From Mycobacterium sp. OAS707 (lineage in GTDB: Bacteria; Actinomycetota; Actinomycetes; Mycobacteriales; Mycobacteriaceae), in the NCBI RefSeq assembly GCF_014873705.1, contig NZ_JADBDS010000002.1, forward strand, positions 868,001 to 932,000: a DNA stretch of 64,000 nt, given 5' to 3'. Of this stretch, positions 39,615-47,774 are shown in pieces. The stretch's first letter is position 1, and every line of letters starts with the position of its first letter. The translations under genes and the position numbers were made by a program. The notes under the pieces were generated by a model. That model was not told the origin of the DNA. It did no database searches and was given only the letters and a program-made list of their open reading frames with translations.

Positions 39615-40427
39615 CTACGTGCTCGCGCGCGAACGCCTGGCGTCGAGGACCACCTGAACGATCAGGACGATTACCGCGACGGTCATCAGCAGCGTGGACA
39701 CCGCGTAGGCGCCGTATTCGTTGCCGCGGTTGTACCGGTCGGCCACCAACAGTGTGAGGGTTTGCGAAGTTCCCGGCAGGTTGGAGGAGACCATGATCAC
39801 CCCACCGAACTCGCCCAGTGTGCGCGCAATCGTCAACACGACGCCGTAGGTCAGGCCCCACCGGATCGATGGCAGCGTGACCTTCCAAAACGTCTGCCAC
39901 CACTGCGATCCCAGCGTTGCGGCGGCTTCCTCTTGGTCAGTGCCGATCTCGTGCAGCACCGGTTCGACTTCACGAATCACGAAGGGAACGGTCACGAAGA
40001 TGCTCGCCAGGACGATGCCGGGGAAGCCGAAGATGATCTTGAGGCCGAGGTTGTTTTCGACGAACCCGAAGAGTCCCGCGGAGCCCCACAACAGGATCAG
40101 CGCGACACCGACCACCACCGGTGAGACCGCGAACGGCAGGTCGATCACCGCTTGCAGGGCACTCTTGCCACGGAACCGGTTGCGCGCCAACACCAATGCG
40201 GTTGGCACGCCAAACAGAACGTTGAGCGGCACCACGATTGCCACCACAAGTAGCGACAGTTGGAGCGCCGAGAGCGCCGCGGGGGTGCTGATCGAGTCGA
40301 AGAACGCGCCGATGCCGGGCTGGAACGTGCGCCACAGAATCAGCCCGACTGGCACGATGACGAGGATCCCGATGTACGCCAGGGCAAGGTAGCGAAGAAG
40401 ATGCCGGACGGCAGGCGTCAGCGTCAT
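39615..40427 (-). CDS. cysW: CysW, sulfate ABC transporter permease
   Basis: A 270-residue permease with about six membrane helices ([22 protein letters not shown] onward). The cytoplasmic coupling loop [23 protein letters not shown] is the EAA motif that docks with CysA. The gene overlaps cysT as ATGA. It forms a heterodimer with CysT in the sulfate importer. Confidence 0.94.
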   Translation of the reverse strand: MTLTPAVRHLLRYLALAYIGILVIVPVGLILWRTFQPGIGAFFDSISTPAALSALQLSLLVVAIVVPLNVLFGVPTALVLARNRFRGKSALQAVIDLPFAVSPVVVGVALILLWGSAGLFGFVENNLGLKIIFGFPGIVLASIFVTVPFVIREVEPVLHEIGTDQEEAAATLGSQWWQTFWKVTLPSIRWGLTYGVVLTIARTLGEFGGVIMVSSNLPGTSQTLTLLVADRYNRGNEYGAYAVSTLLMTVAVIVLIVQVVLDARRSRAST

Positions 40428-41308
40428 TGCGCCAGCTCCTCACGCTTGGCCGCCCTCGATCCGACCGCCCGCAGGATGAACAGCACCACGAACGAAACCA
40501 CAAGCAACACAATGGAGATCGCCGCGGCGCCGGTGCGGTCGTCGTTTTCGATCAGGGTGCGGATCCACTGTGACGACACCTCGGTTTCACCGGGCACCGC
40601 CCCGCCGATCAGCACCACCGAACCGAACTCGCCGATGGCGCGCGAGAACGCCAGCCCGGCTCCGGACAACAGGGACGGCAGCAAGGCGGGCAGGATCACC
40701 TGAGTGAAGATCGTCGCGTTGTTGGCGCCCAGCGACGCCGCGGCTTCCTCGACCTCCCGGTCCAGTTCGAGCAGGACAGGCTGCACCGAACGCACCACGA
40801 ACGGAAGCGTGACGAACAACAGCGCAATGCCCACACCCCACTTGGTGTGCTGAAGATGAAGGTCCACAGGGCTATTCGGCCCGTAAAGGGCCAGCATCAC
40901 CAGGCTCGCGACAATCGTCGGCAGCGCGAACGGCAGATCGATGACGGAGTCGACGAGTCGCTTGCCCGGAAAGTCGTCTCGGGTGAGCACCCAGGCCACT
41001 ATCAGCCCGAAGAAGAGGTTGACCAGGGTCACGCCTACCGAGATCGTCAGCGTCACCCGGAACGACTCCAGCGCCGCATTCGAGGTGACTGCGCGCCAGA
41101 ACGCATCCCAGCCGCCGCCCGCCGACTGCCACACGATTGCCGCCAATGGCAGCAGCACGATGACACTCAGCCAGATCGAGGCGGCCCCCACCCGCAACGA
41201 CGTCGTCCCATACCGACCGCCGAACAAGCGGGGCGCCCGGCCGCCCTCACCGTTTCCGGTGAGTTCTGGCCGGGTCGCCTCCGGATTGGGTTCGACGGTT
41301 GCCGTCAT
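40424..41308 (-). CDS. cysT: CysT, sulfate ABC transporter permease
   Basis: A 294-residue permease. After a short cytoplasmic Gly/Arg-rich start come the membrane helices, and the EAA loop reads EEAAASLGANNATIFTQVILPAL. FSRAIGEFGSVVLIGG is the conserved C-terminal segment shared with CysW-type permeases. ATGA overlaps on both sides tie it to subI and cysW. Confidence 0.94.
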   Translation of the reverse strand: MTATVEPNPEATRPELTGNGEGGRAPRLFGGRYGTTSLRVGAASIWLSVIVLLPLAAIVWQSAGGGWDAFWRAVTSNAALESFRVTLTISVGVTLVNLFFGLIVAWVLTRDDFPGKRLVDSVIDLPFALPTIVASLVMLALYGPNSPVDLHLQHTKWGVGIALLFVTLPFVVRSVQPVLLELDREVEEAAASLGANNATIFTQVILPALLPSLLSGAGLAFSRAIGEFGSVVLIGGAVPGETEVSSQWIRTLIENDDRTGAAAISIVLLVVSFVVLFILRAVGSRAAKREELAQ

Positions 41309-42333
41309 CCAGTCGCCTGCTTGTAGATCTTCGTGATGGTTCCGTTGTCCTTGTCGAACAACGCGGGATCAACCGCGCTCCATCCTCCCAGATCAGCGAT
41401 CGTCCACAGCTTCTCTGGCGTCGGGAAGTCGGTGGCGAAATCGGTCGCGACGGACGGATCGACGGGCCGGAAGCCGGCCTGCGCCCAGATCTTCTGCCCT
41501 TCCTTGGTGAACAGGTAGTTCTTCAGCGCGGTCGCCTTGTCCAGATGCGCGCTGGAGGTCACCACCGCGACAGGGTTCTCGATCTTGAAGGTCTGCGGCG
41601 GGTTGATGTGCTCGACGGACTTACCCTGCCGCTCGACGTTGATGGCCTCGTTCTCGTAGCTGATCAGCACGTCGCCGGTCCCCTGCAGGAACACGTCGGT
41701 GGCCTCGCGGCCGGAACCCGGGCGGGTCTTGACGTGCTCGGTGACCAGCTTGTTGATGAAGTCCAGACCCGCCTGCTGGTCCTTGCCACCGTTGCTCTTC
41801 GCGGCGTACGGCGCCAGCAGGTTCCACTTGGCGGAGCCGGAGCTCAGCGGGCTCGGGGTGACGACCTCGATCCCCGGCTGCAGCAAGTCGTCCCAGTCTT
41901 TGATGTGCTTCGGGTTGCCCTTGCGGACGACCAGCGAAACGACCGACCCGAACGGGATGCCCTTGGTGGTGTCCGCATTCCAGTCCTTGGCGACTTTGTT
42001 CGCCTTGACCAGGCGGCTCACGTCGGGCTCGACCGAGAAGTTGACGATGTCGGCGGGCTTGCCGTCGACGACCGCGCGCGACTGGTCGCCCGAAGCGCCG
42101 TACGACGTGGTCACGGCCACGCCCTTGCCTTCGGGGGTGGCGGCGAACGCCGGGATGATCTTGCTCCAGCCGGGCTCGGGCACCGCGTACGCGACAAGCG
42201 TCAGCGTCGTCTCAGCGGCCGGCTGATCGCCGCCGCCCGCCACGTCGCTGGATCCGCCGCCGCATGCCGCGAGCAGCGACGCCGTGACGGCGAGAGCGGC
42301 GGCAGGCCGCCAGGACTTCCGAAGGTTGAGCAT
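41305..42333 (-). CDS. subI: SubI, sulfate-binding lipoprotein
   Basis: A 342-residue periplasmic-type solute-binding lipoprotein that captures sulfate for the CysTWA importer. The signal peptide ends in the lipobox LLAAC-GGG. The mature part has the sulfate-binding family signatures SYGASGDQSRAVVDG, VNFSVEPDVSRL and GDVLISYENEAI. I chose the ATG at 42333 (MLNLRKSWRPAAALAVTA), which has AAAGG six bases upstream; the longer frame adds 17 codons that run into the leader RNA. Controlled by the cysteine leader upstream. Confidence 0.93.
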   Translation of the reverse strand: MLNLRKSWRPAAALAVTASLLAACGGGSSDVAGGGDQPAAETTLTLVAYAVPEPGWSKIIPAFAATPEGKGVAVTTSYGASGDQSRAVVDGKPADIVNFSVEPDVSRLVKANKVAKDWNADTTKGIPFGSVVSLVVRKGNPKHIKDWDDLLQPGIEVVTPSPLSSGSAKWNLLAPYAAKSNGGKDQQAGLDFINKLVTEHVKTRPGSGREATDVFLQGTGDVLISYENEAINVERQGKSVEHINPPQTFKIENPVAVVTSSAHLDKATALKNYLFTKEGQKIWAQAGFRPVDPSVATDFATDFPTPEKLWTIADLGGWSAVDPALFDKDNGTITKIYKQATG

Positions 42334-42339
42334 TGTTGA

Positions 42340-42386
42340 CCTTTCCTTGCTGGGGACTAACGGGACAGCCCGTCGCGACGGCAAGG
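42340..42386 (-). promoter_or_regulatory. Alternative RNA stems masking the subI Shine-Dalgarno
   Basis: On the minus strand CCTTGC (42381-42386) can pair with GCAAGG (42345-42350), and a flanking CCT can pair with AGG of the subI Shine-Dalgarno (AAGGAAAGG, 42340-42348). Two other hairpins, CCGTCGCGACGG (42370-42381) and ACGGG-CTGT-CCCGT (42360-42373), overlap each other and cannot coexist. The layout parallels the sirA leader. No energies were computed. Confidence 0.6.
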
Positions 42387-42451
42387 CGAGGAATCAGTAC
42401 ATGGGCATGAAAACAGCCGTTACCGACACCAGACCGCGGACGGGAATGGAG

Positions 42452-42544
42452 TCAGCAACAACAACAGACATCAGCGACAGCACTGAATCCCACGGCAATG
42501 AGGGCCAGGATGTGGCCACTCTTGTTGCCGGACGCTGTACGCAT
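42452..42544 (-). CDS. Leader peptide ending in four cysteines (attenuator of subI-cysTWA)
   Basis: A 30-residue ORF, MRTASGNKSGHILALIAVGF followed by SAVADVCCCC, whose last four codons before the stop are all Cys. TATTCT (42552-42557) lies seven bases before the ATG, so the transcript probably begins at the start codon. The stop is 118 nt upstream of the subI ATG. It has the same codon count and almost the same spacing as the sirA leader, although the peptides otherwise differ. Role inferred: sensing cysteine supply through ribosome pausing, so that sulfate import rises when cysteine is short. Confidence 0.87.
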   Translation of the reverse strand: MRTASGNKSGHILALIAVGFSAVADVCCCC

Positions 42545-42551
42545 GGCGCGA

Positions 42552-42557
42552 AGAATA
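42552..42557 (-). promoter_or_regulatory. -10 element of the subI-cysTWA operon
   Basis: TATTCT on the minus strand fits TANNNT and is followed by seven bases and the ATG of the leader peptide, as expected for a leaderless transcript. Confidence 0.6.
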
Positions 42558-42597
42558 ACAGAGTCTGGCAACGCACCCAGGGTTGGCCTTCGCCCGG

Positions 42598-42684
42598 TCA
42601 ACGGGTCAACAACCACGCAACGAGCACCAACACCACGAGGATGACGAGCACCAGGGTGACTCGCGAACGCGGCAAACCACTCAC
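42598..42684 (-). CDS. Very small single-pass membrane protein (28 residues), candidate
   Basis: A GTG-started ORF of 28 codons, MSGLPRSRVTLVLVILVVLV plus LVAWLLTR: a short basic head and one strongly hydrophobic helix. The GTG overlaps the stop of the 64-residue membrane protein gene as GTGA, and the GAGGACGAGGAG coding stretch just upstream could act as a Shine-Dalgarno. No family is known to me. The coupling and the uninterrupted hydrophobic run support a real gene; its length makes this tentative. Confidence 0.5.
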   Translation of the reverse strand: MSGLPRSRVTLVLVILVVLVLVAWLLTR

Positions 42685-42875
42685 TCCTCGTCCTCATGCT
42701 GATGACGCGCGCGCCGCAGGATTCGAATCCCGTTGCCAAGCGCGCCGTCCAGAAGGATCGCGATCCCGTAGGCCAATGCCAGCACCACCGGCATCACCAC
42801 CGCGGTCTGTGCGACGAACGGCAGGCCGGAGAGCCACAGTTCGACGCCGTCCCACCAGTTGAGGAAGCCGCCCAC
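42681..42875 (-). CDS. Small two-helix membrane protein (Rv2401A position)
   Basis: A 64-residue protein with a Trp-rich N-terminus (GGFLNWWDGVELWLSGLPF), a long hydrophobic helix (AQTAVVMPVVLALAYGIAILL) and a charged tail (RILRRARHQHEDEE). Function unknown. It sits where M. tuberculosis has a small conserved membrane protein next to subI. The GTG start is six bases downstream of TACGCT (42882-42887, minus strand), so translation is probably leaderless. Confidence 0.75.
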   Translation of the reverse strand: MGGFLNWWDGVELWLSGLPFVAQTAVVMPVVLALAYGIAILLDGALGNGIRILRRARHQHEDEE

Positions 42876-42907
42876 CCGGCCAGCGTATTCGATGGGAAGA
42901 TTGCCTC

Positions 42908-44152
42908 GTGGCGGCCGACGGTAAGCCCACCGAGAAGACCACCTGTGTGATCGCCGGTGGCGGTCCCGCGGGAATCATGCTGGGGCTGCTGCTCGCCCGT
43001 GGCGGCGTCGACGTCACCGTGATGGAGAAGCACGCCGACTTCCTGCGCGACTTCCGCGGTGACACGGTGCACGCCAGCACGCTACGACTGCTCGACGAAC
43101 TCGGCCTTGCCGACGAGTTCGCCCGGATGCCACACCGCGTCATCGACACGCTGAACATGAAGATCCAGGGCACCGAGGTAGGCATCGACTTGAGCCGAAT
43201 TCCCGGTCCGCACAAGCACATTGCCCTGGTGCCTCAGTGGGATTTCCTCGAATTGCTGGCTGCGGCGGCCGAGAAGGAGCCGACGTTTCGACTCTTGCGC
43301 AGCACCGAGGTGCTGGCGCCGATTTTCGGCGAGGGGACGCGCAAAGAAAAAGTGATCGGTGTGCGCTACCGCGACGGCGAGGGCGAGGTGCATGAGTTGC
43401 ACGCCGAGTTGACGGTGGCGTGTGACGGCCGCTCGTCGACGCTGCGCGCGGCGATGGGGTTGACGCCGAGGAGTTTCGGCGCGCCGATGGACGTGTGGTG
43501 GTTCCGACTGCCGCGTAATCCCGACGATCCGCATGGCCTGGCGGGTGTGCTCGGCGCCGGGCATGCGCTGATCGTCATCGACCGCGGCGACTACTACCAA
43601 TGCGCGTACGTCATCCCGAAGGGCCGCGACGCAGAGCTGCGCGCGCAGGGCATCGAGACGCTGCACCGCGCCGTGGTGTCTCTCGTTCCGTGGTTGGCCG
43701 ATCACATCGCCTCGCTGACATCGTTCGACGACGTCAAGCTGCTGGACGTCCAGTTGAACCGGCTGCGGCGCTGGTACGCCGACGGGCTGTTGTTGATCGG
43801 CGACGCGGCGCACGCCATGTCTCCAGTCGGTGGGGTGGGGATCAACCTGGCGGTCGCCGACGCGGTAGCGGCCGCCGCCGCGCTGGCGGGCCCGCTGCGC
43901 CGCGGCCCCGTGTCGACCAGGCAGTTGGCCCGGGTGCAAGCGCGTCGGTGGCTGCCCGCCGCGCTGATTCAGTCGGTGCAGCGGACCATCCACACCCGCG
44001 TCATCGCCGTCGCTGTTTCTGCAGGTCAAGCCGCCGAGCCGCCGTTTTTCGTCCGGCTGGCCGGCAGGGTTCCGGCGCTGCGCTCAGCGGCGGGATACGG
44101 GATCGCGATCGGGCCGCTGCCCGAACACGCACCGAAGTTTGCCCGACGCTGA
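42908..44152 (+). CDS. FAD-dependent monooxygenase (PHBH fold)
   Basis: A 414-residue class A flavoprotein monooxygenase. The FAD dinucleotide motif is CVIAGGGPAGIMLGLLLARGG with EKH after it, the DG motif reads VACDGRSSTLRAAMG, and the GD motif LLLIGDAAHAMSPVGGVGINLAVADA. The middle strands (DVWWFRLPRNPDDP) are typical of mycobacterial members whose substrates are not known. GTG start; divergent from the small membrane protein with 32 bp between. Confidence 0.9.
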   Translation: MAADGKPTEKTTCVIAGGGPAGIMLGLLLARGGVDVTVMEKHADFLRDFRGDTVHASTLRLLDELGLADEFARMPHRVIDTLNMKIQGTEVGIDLSRIPGPHKHIALVPQWDFLELLAAAAEKEPTFRLLRSTEVLAPIFGEGTRKEKVIGVRYRDGEGEVHELHAELTVACDGRSSTLRAAMGLTPRSFGAPMDVWWFRLPRNPDDPHGLAGVLGAGHALIVIDRGDYYQCAYVIPKGRDAELRAQGIETLHRAVVSLVPWLADHIASLTSFDDVKLLDVQLNRLRRWYADGLLLIGDAAHAMSPVGGVGINLAVADAVAAAAALAGPLRRGPVSTRQLARVQARRWLPAALIQSVQRTIHTRVIAVAVSAGQAAEPPFFVRLAGRVPALRSAAGYGIAIGPLPEHAPKFARR

Positions 44153-44221
44153 GCCGAAAGACGCTCGGACACGCATCGACACAAGTAGACGCCGGGGCTC
44201 TCCGCAGTTGATGATGTCCGC

Positions 44222-46252
44222 ATGGTTCTGCAACAAACCGAACCGTCCGACGGGGCGCCGAAGGCCAATGGCGCAGCGGCCGTTGCGGTCGACGAGTCCG
44301 ACGCCCCGTTCACCGTGACGGCACCGGTCCCGTATTCCGGCGGCGGGTTGCGGAATCCCTTTCCGCCGATCGCGGACTACGCGTTCCTTTCCGACTGCGA
44401 GAACACCTGCCTCATTTCGTCGGCGGGCTCGGTCGAATGGCTGTGTGTCCCGCGCCCGGACTCGCCAAGCGTGTTCGGCGCGATCCTCGACCGCGGTGCA
44501 GGTCACTTCCGGCTCGGCCCGTACGGCGTTTCGGTGCCCGCGGCCAGGCGTTACCTCCCGGGCAGCCTGATCCTGGAAACCACCTGGCAGACGCACACCG
44601 GCTGGGTCATCGTGCGCGATGCGCTGGTGATGGGGCCGTGGCACGACATCGAGACCCGGTCCCGCACGCATCGGCGCACGCCGATGGACTGGGACGCCGA
44701 GCACATTCTGCTGCGCACGGTGCGATGTGTGAGTGGCACGGTCGAGCTGGTGATGAACTGCGAGCCGGCGTTCGACTACCACCGCATCCCCGCGACATGG
44801 GAGTACTCGGCGCAGGCGTACGGCGAGGCGATCGCGCGGGCCAGCCGTGACCCCGACGCGCATCCGACGCTGCGGCTGACCACCAACTTGCGGCTGGGGC
44901 TGGAGGGCCACGAAGCACGGGCCCGCACGCGAATGAAGGAGGGCGACAACGCATTCGTCGCGCTGTCGTGGTCGAAGCACCCGGCGCCGCAGACCTATGA
45001 CGAGGCCGCCGACAAGATGTGGCAGACCAGCGAGTGCTGGCGGCAGTGGATCAACATCGGCGACTTCCCGGATCACCCGTGGCGGTCGTATCTGCAGCGC
45101 AGCGCACTGACGCTGAAGGGCCTTACCTATTCGCCGACCGGCGCGCTGCTGGCGGCGCCGACCACCTCATTGCCGGAAACGCCTCAGGGCGAACGAAATT
45201 GGGACTACCGATACGCGTGGGTGCGTGATTCGACGTTCGCGTTGTGGGGTCTGTACACATTGGGTCTGGACCGCGAGGCCGACGACTTCTTCGCGTTCAT
45301 CGCCGACGTGTCCGGCGCCAACAACGGTGAGCGCCATCCGCTTCAGGTGATGTACGCCGTCGGCGGGGAACGCAGCCTCGTCGAAGAGGAATTGAATCAC
45401 CTGTCCGGCTACGACAACGCCCGCCCGGTGCGCATCGGCAACGGCGCCTATAACCAGATGCAGCACGACATCTGGGGCACAATGCTGGATTCGGTCTATC
45501 TGCACGCCAAGTCGCGCGAGCAGATCTCCGACACGCTGTGGCCGGTGCTCAAGCAACAGGTCGAGGAAGCGATCAAGCATTGGCGTGAACCCGACCGCGG
45601 CATCTGGGAGGTGCGCGGCGAACCGCAGCACTTCACCTCGTCGAAGATCATGTGCTGGGTGGCACTGGACCGCGGCTCCAAACTCGCTGAGCTACAAGGC
45701 GAGAAGTCCTACGCGCAGCAGTGGCGGGCGATCGCCGAGGAGATCAAGGCCGACGTGTTGGCCAATGGCGTCGACTCGCGTGGCGTGCTGACGCAGCGCT
45801 ACGGCGACGATGCGCTGGACGCCTCGCTGCTGCTGGCGATCCTGACCCGGTTCCTGCCTGCCGACGATCCGCGGGTGCGCGCAACGGTGCTGGCCATCGC
45901 CGACGAGCTGACCGAGGAGGGCCTGGTGCTGCGGTACCGCGTCGAGGAGACCGACGACGGCCTGTCCGGCGAGGAAGGCACGTTCACGATCTGCTCGTTC
46001 TGGCTGGTTTCGGCGCTGGTCGAGATCGGCGAGATCCACCGGGCCAAGCACCTGTGTGAGCGGCTGCTGTCGTTCGCCAGCCCGCTACACCTCTACGCGG
46101 AGGAGATCGAACCGCGCACCGGCAGGCACCTGGGCAACTTCCCGCAGGCGTTCACCCACCTGGCGTTGATCAACGCGGTCGTGCACGTCATCCGCGCGGA
46201 GGAAGAGGCCGACAGCTCCGGGGTCTTCGTGCCGGCCAACGCGCCGATGTAG
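44222..46252 (+). CDS. Glycoside hydrolase family 15 protein (trehalase/glucoamylase-like)
   Basis: A 676-residue cytosolic GH15 enzyme. After a low-complexity start it has the N-terminal beta-sandwich (NPFPPIADYAFLSDCENTCLIS) and an (alpha/alpha)6 barrel with RNWDYRYAWVRDSTFALWGL, GIWEVRGEPQHFTSSKIMCWVALDRG and the late acidic segment EEGTFTICSFWLVSALVEIG. A mycobacterial GH15 protein of this type has been described as a trehalase, so trehalose hydrolysis is the best guess, with glucoamylase activity as the alternative. The position next to subI matches the homologue in M. tuberculosis (Rv2402) as I recall it. Confidence 0.88.
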   Translation: MVLQQTEPSDGAPKANGAAAVAVDESDAPFTVTAPVPYSGGGLRNPFPPIADYAFLSDCENTCLISSAGSVEWLCVPRPDSPSVFGAILDRGAGHFRLGPYGVSVPAARRYLPGSLILETTWQTHTGWVIVRDALVMGPWHDIETRSRTHRRTPMDWDAEHILLRTVRCVSGTVELVMNCEPAFDYHRIPATWEYSAQAYGEAIARASRDPDAHPTLRLTTNLRLGLEGHEARARTRMKEGDNAFVALSWSKHPAPQTYDEAADKMWQTSECWRQWINIGDFPDHPWRSYLQRSALTLKGLTYSPTGALLAAPTTSLPETPQGERNWDYRYAWVRDSTFALWGLYTLGLDREADDFFAFIADVSGANNGERHPLQVMYAVGGERSLVEEELNHLSGYDNARPVRIGNGAYNQMQHDIWGTMLDSVYLHAKSREQISDTLWPVLKQQVEEAIKHWREPDRGIWEVRGEPQHFTSSKIMCWVALDRGSKLAELQGEKSYAQQWRAIAEEIKADVLANGVDSRGVLTQRYGDDALDASLLLAILTRFLPADDPRVRATVLAIADELTEEGLVLRYRVEETDDGLSGEEGTFTICSFWLVSALVEIGEIHRAKHLCERLLSFASPLHLYAEEIEPRTGRHLGNFPQAFTHLALINAVVHVIRAEEEADSSGVFVPANAPM

Positions 46253-46346
46253 CGACGGTAGCGAGCCGATGACGGCTCGGTAGCGCTTCAGGATCATCGT
46301 GGCTTGATCCCTTGTTGACCGCTGACCGATCACGCACGATGACTGC

Positions 46347-46604
46347 ATGAGTTATCGCGTGGGTGAGGACACTTCGCGCCGAGTGATCGACGTGGCCACA
46401 GGGATCCTCGTCGCACTGCGCGGCTGCTCCGATCAGGAAGCCTTCGAGGAACTGGTGCGCGTGGTGCATCAGACGGGCATCGGCATCGGGCGGCTGGCCG
46501 CTGGTTTGGTGGCGCTGGCGAGCGGCTCGACCACTGCGGAGCATGCCGAGGCGTTCGCGGTGTGGGGTGAGCTGGTGCGGCGTCCGCTGGGCGCGACTTC
46601 CTGA
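46347..46604 (+). CDS. Stand-alone ANTAR-domain protein
   Basis: An 85-residue protein that is little more than an ANTAR RNA-binding domain: RRVIDVATGILVALRGCSDQEAFEELVRVVHQTGIGIGRLAAGLVALA follows the AxGxL...A...LR...s...r.lA..v pattern. ANTAR proteins act as antiterminators by binding paired stem-loops in mRNA. No GAF or PAS sensor is attached, so its signal input is unknown. Confidence 0.75.
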   Translation: MSYRVGEDTSRRVIDVATGILVALRGCSDQEAFEELVRVVHQTGIGIGRLAAGLVALASGSTTAEHAEAFAVWGELVRRPLGATS

Positions 46605-46716
46605 CGGCGTCAGAAGTATCCGCTCCTCGGCAGCCGGGGCAGCGGCGTCGGTGACATCGAAGGCCACACCGCCGTTCACCTTCACCACGCCGTCGGGATT
46701 CGCGGCCCCGCACTAG

Positions 46717-46848
46717 TCACAGCAGCAATCCTCCGACGACGATGACGGCGACGCCAAGAGCAACCAGGAGCCACGGCCAGCCGGCGGTCAATCGCACATC
46801 GGCCAGCATCGGTCCGTCGGGGCCTGAGAGGTATGCATCTTCGACCAC
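46717..46848 (-). CDS. Small membrane protein (43 residues), candidate
   Basis: A GTG-started ORF of 43 codons: a polar head (MVEDAYLSGPDGPMLADVRL), then one hydrophobic helix (GWPWLLVALGVAVIVVGGLLL) running to the stop. TAGCCT (46855-46860, minus strand) is six bases upstream of the GTG, which would give a leaderless mRNA. The tail-anchored layout and promoter spacing support a gene; no family recognised. Confidence 0.5.
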   Translation of the reverse strand: MVEDAYLSGPDGPMLADVRLTAGWPWLLVALGVAVIVVGGLLL

Positions 46849-47093
46849 GAGCAGAGGCTAGGCGTCAAGCATGGCCGATTCACCGGCCACGACGACCGAA
46901 TCCCGCTGCCCGGATTGTGCACGTGGACCCAAGTGCTTAGTCAATTCCCTTGTGGCATCGTCTTTTCAGCGAGTAGGCACAGGGCGCGAAACACCACCCT
47001 TACACCTTCGAATCAGAGTGGTTGTAACGCTGACGGCAGCGACGCTGTCCTGGCGGTGTTGCCATGTACGAGACACGCACATCAGGGCTTCGT
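46849..47093. other. Intergenic stretch without a convincing gene
   Basis: About 245 bases between two outward-facing promoters. A plus-strand ORF (46871-47101) begins with CPDCARGPKC, but its second half has atypical codon use and no start signal. No repeats or RNA gene were recognised; it is relatively AT-rich for this genome in its right half. Confidence 0.4.
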
Positions 47094-47105
47094 TAGGTTG
47101 AGCAC

Positions 47106-47465
47106 GTGGGCGACGACAACGCGTCTGAAGCCGAGCCTGACTACCGATTCACGCTGGCCAACGAGCGCACGTTTCTGGCGTGGCAACGCACCGCGCTCGG
47201 ACTGCTGGCGGCGGCCGTCGCCGTCGTGCAGTTGATCCCCGAACTGTCGATTCCCGGCGCACGTCATGTGCTCGGAGTCATTTTGGCGTTGCTCGCGATC
47301 CTCACCGCGGGCATGGGAATTCTTCGGTGGCGACAAGCCGATCACGCCATGCGCCGAGGCCTGCCGTTGCCCCGCCATCCCACGCCCATGTATCTCGGCA
47401 TCGGACTCGTCCTGGTCGGGTTGCTCACCGCGGGCCTCATCGTCGTCAAGGCAGTTTCCGGTTGA
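47106..47465 (+). CDS. DUF202 membrane protein
   Basis: A 119-residue protein with the DUF202 signature [27 protein letters not shown] and three membrane helices ([38 protein letters not shown]). Function unknown in bacteria. GTG start, with TAGGTT (47094-47099) six bases upstream, so probably leaderless. The next gene is a second, shorter member. Confidence 0.82.
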   Translation: MGDDNASEAEPDYRFTLANERTFLAWQRTALGLLAAAVAVVQLIPELSIPGARHVLGVILALLAILTAGMGILRWRQADHAMRRGLPLPRHPTPMYLGIGLVLVGLLTAGLIVVKAVSG

Positions 47466-47773
47466 CGAGCAACAGCCAAACCCAGCCCGAGCGAACCACA
47501 TTGGCATGGACGCGGACCTCGCTGGCGGTGCTCGCCAACGGCGCGATCCTGTTGATCCGCGACACGCACGGCAAGCCCAGCGCACCACAACTTGCAGCGG
47601 CGGGTGTCGCTGCCCTGCTTGCGATTTCGACCTATCTCATCGGCCACAGGCGCCAACGGATGCTGGCCCAGCGCCCACTGCCGAACCGCATTTCACCGCG
47701 GCGCGAGGTCTATCTCACCGGCAGTGCGATCATCGCACTGATTGTGATCAGCGCTCTGGCGCTTACGGTTTGA
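47462..47773 (+). CDS. Second DUF202 membrane protein, TTG start
   Basis: A 103-residue paralogue: [27 protein letters not shown] is the DUF202 core, followed by two further helices ([38 protein letters not shown]). Translation most likely begins at a TTG that overlaps the previous stop (TTGA), giving a coupled pair; no ATG or GTG lies near. The two probably form a membrane complex. It ends one base from the convergent lipoprotein gene. Confidence 0.75.
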   Translation: MTSNSQTQPERTTLAWTRTSLAVLANGAILLIRDTHGKPSAPQLAAAGVAALLAISTYLIGHRRQRMLAQRPLPNRISPRREVYLTGSAIIALIVISALALTV

Positions 47774-47774
47774 G

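Noticed and set aside
46605..46716. Minus-strand frame with VNGGVAFDVTDAAAPAAEER
   Set aside because: It looks coding-like in composition but has no start context, continues through the ANTAR gene in antisense, and matches no family I know; a gene remnant cannot be excluded.
46871..47101. 76-residue ORF beginning with a CPDCARGPKC motif
   Set aside because: No promoter or ribosome site, atypical codon use in the second half, and it runs into the promoter of the DUF202 gene.
47091..47105. Possible iron box TTAGGTTGAGCACG before the DUF202 gene
   Set aside because: Only the left half fits the IdeR consensus; the right half does not match, and TAGGTT is better explained as the -10.
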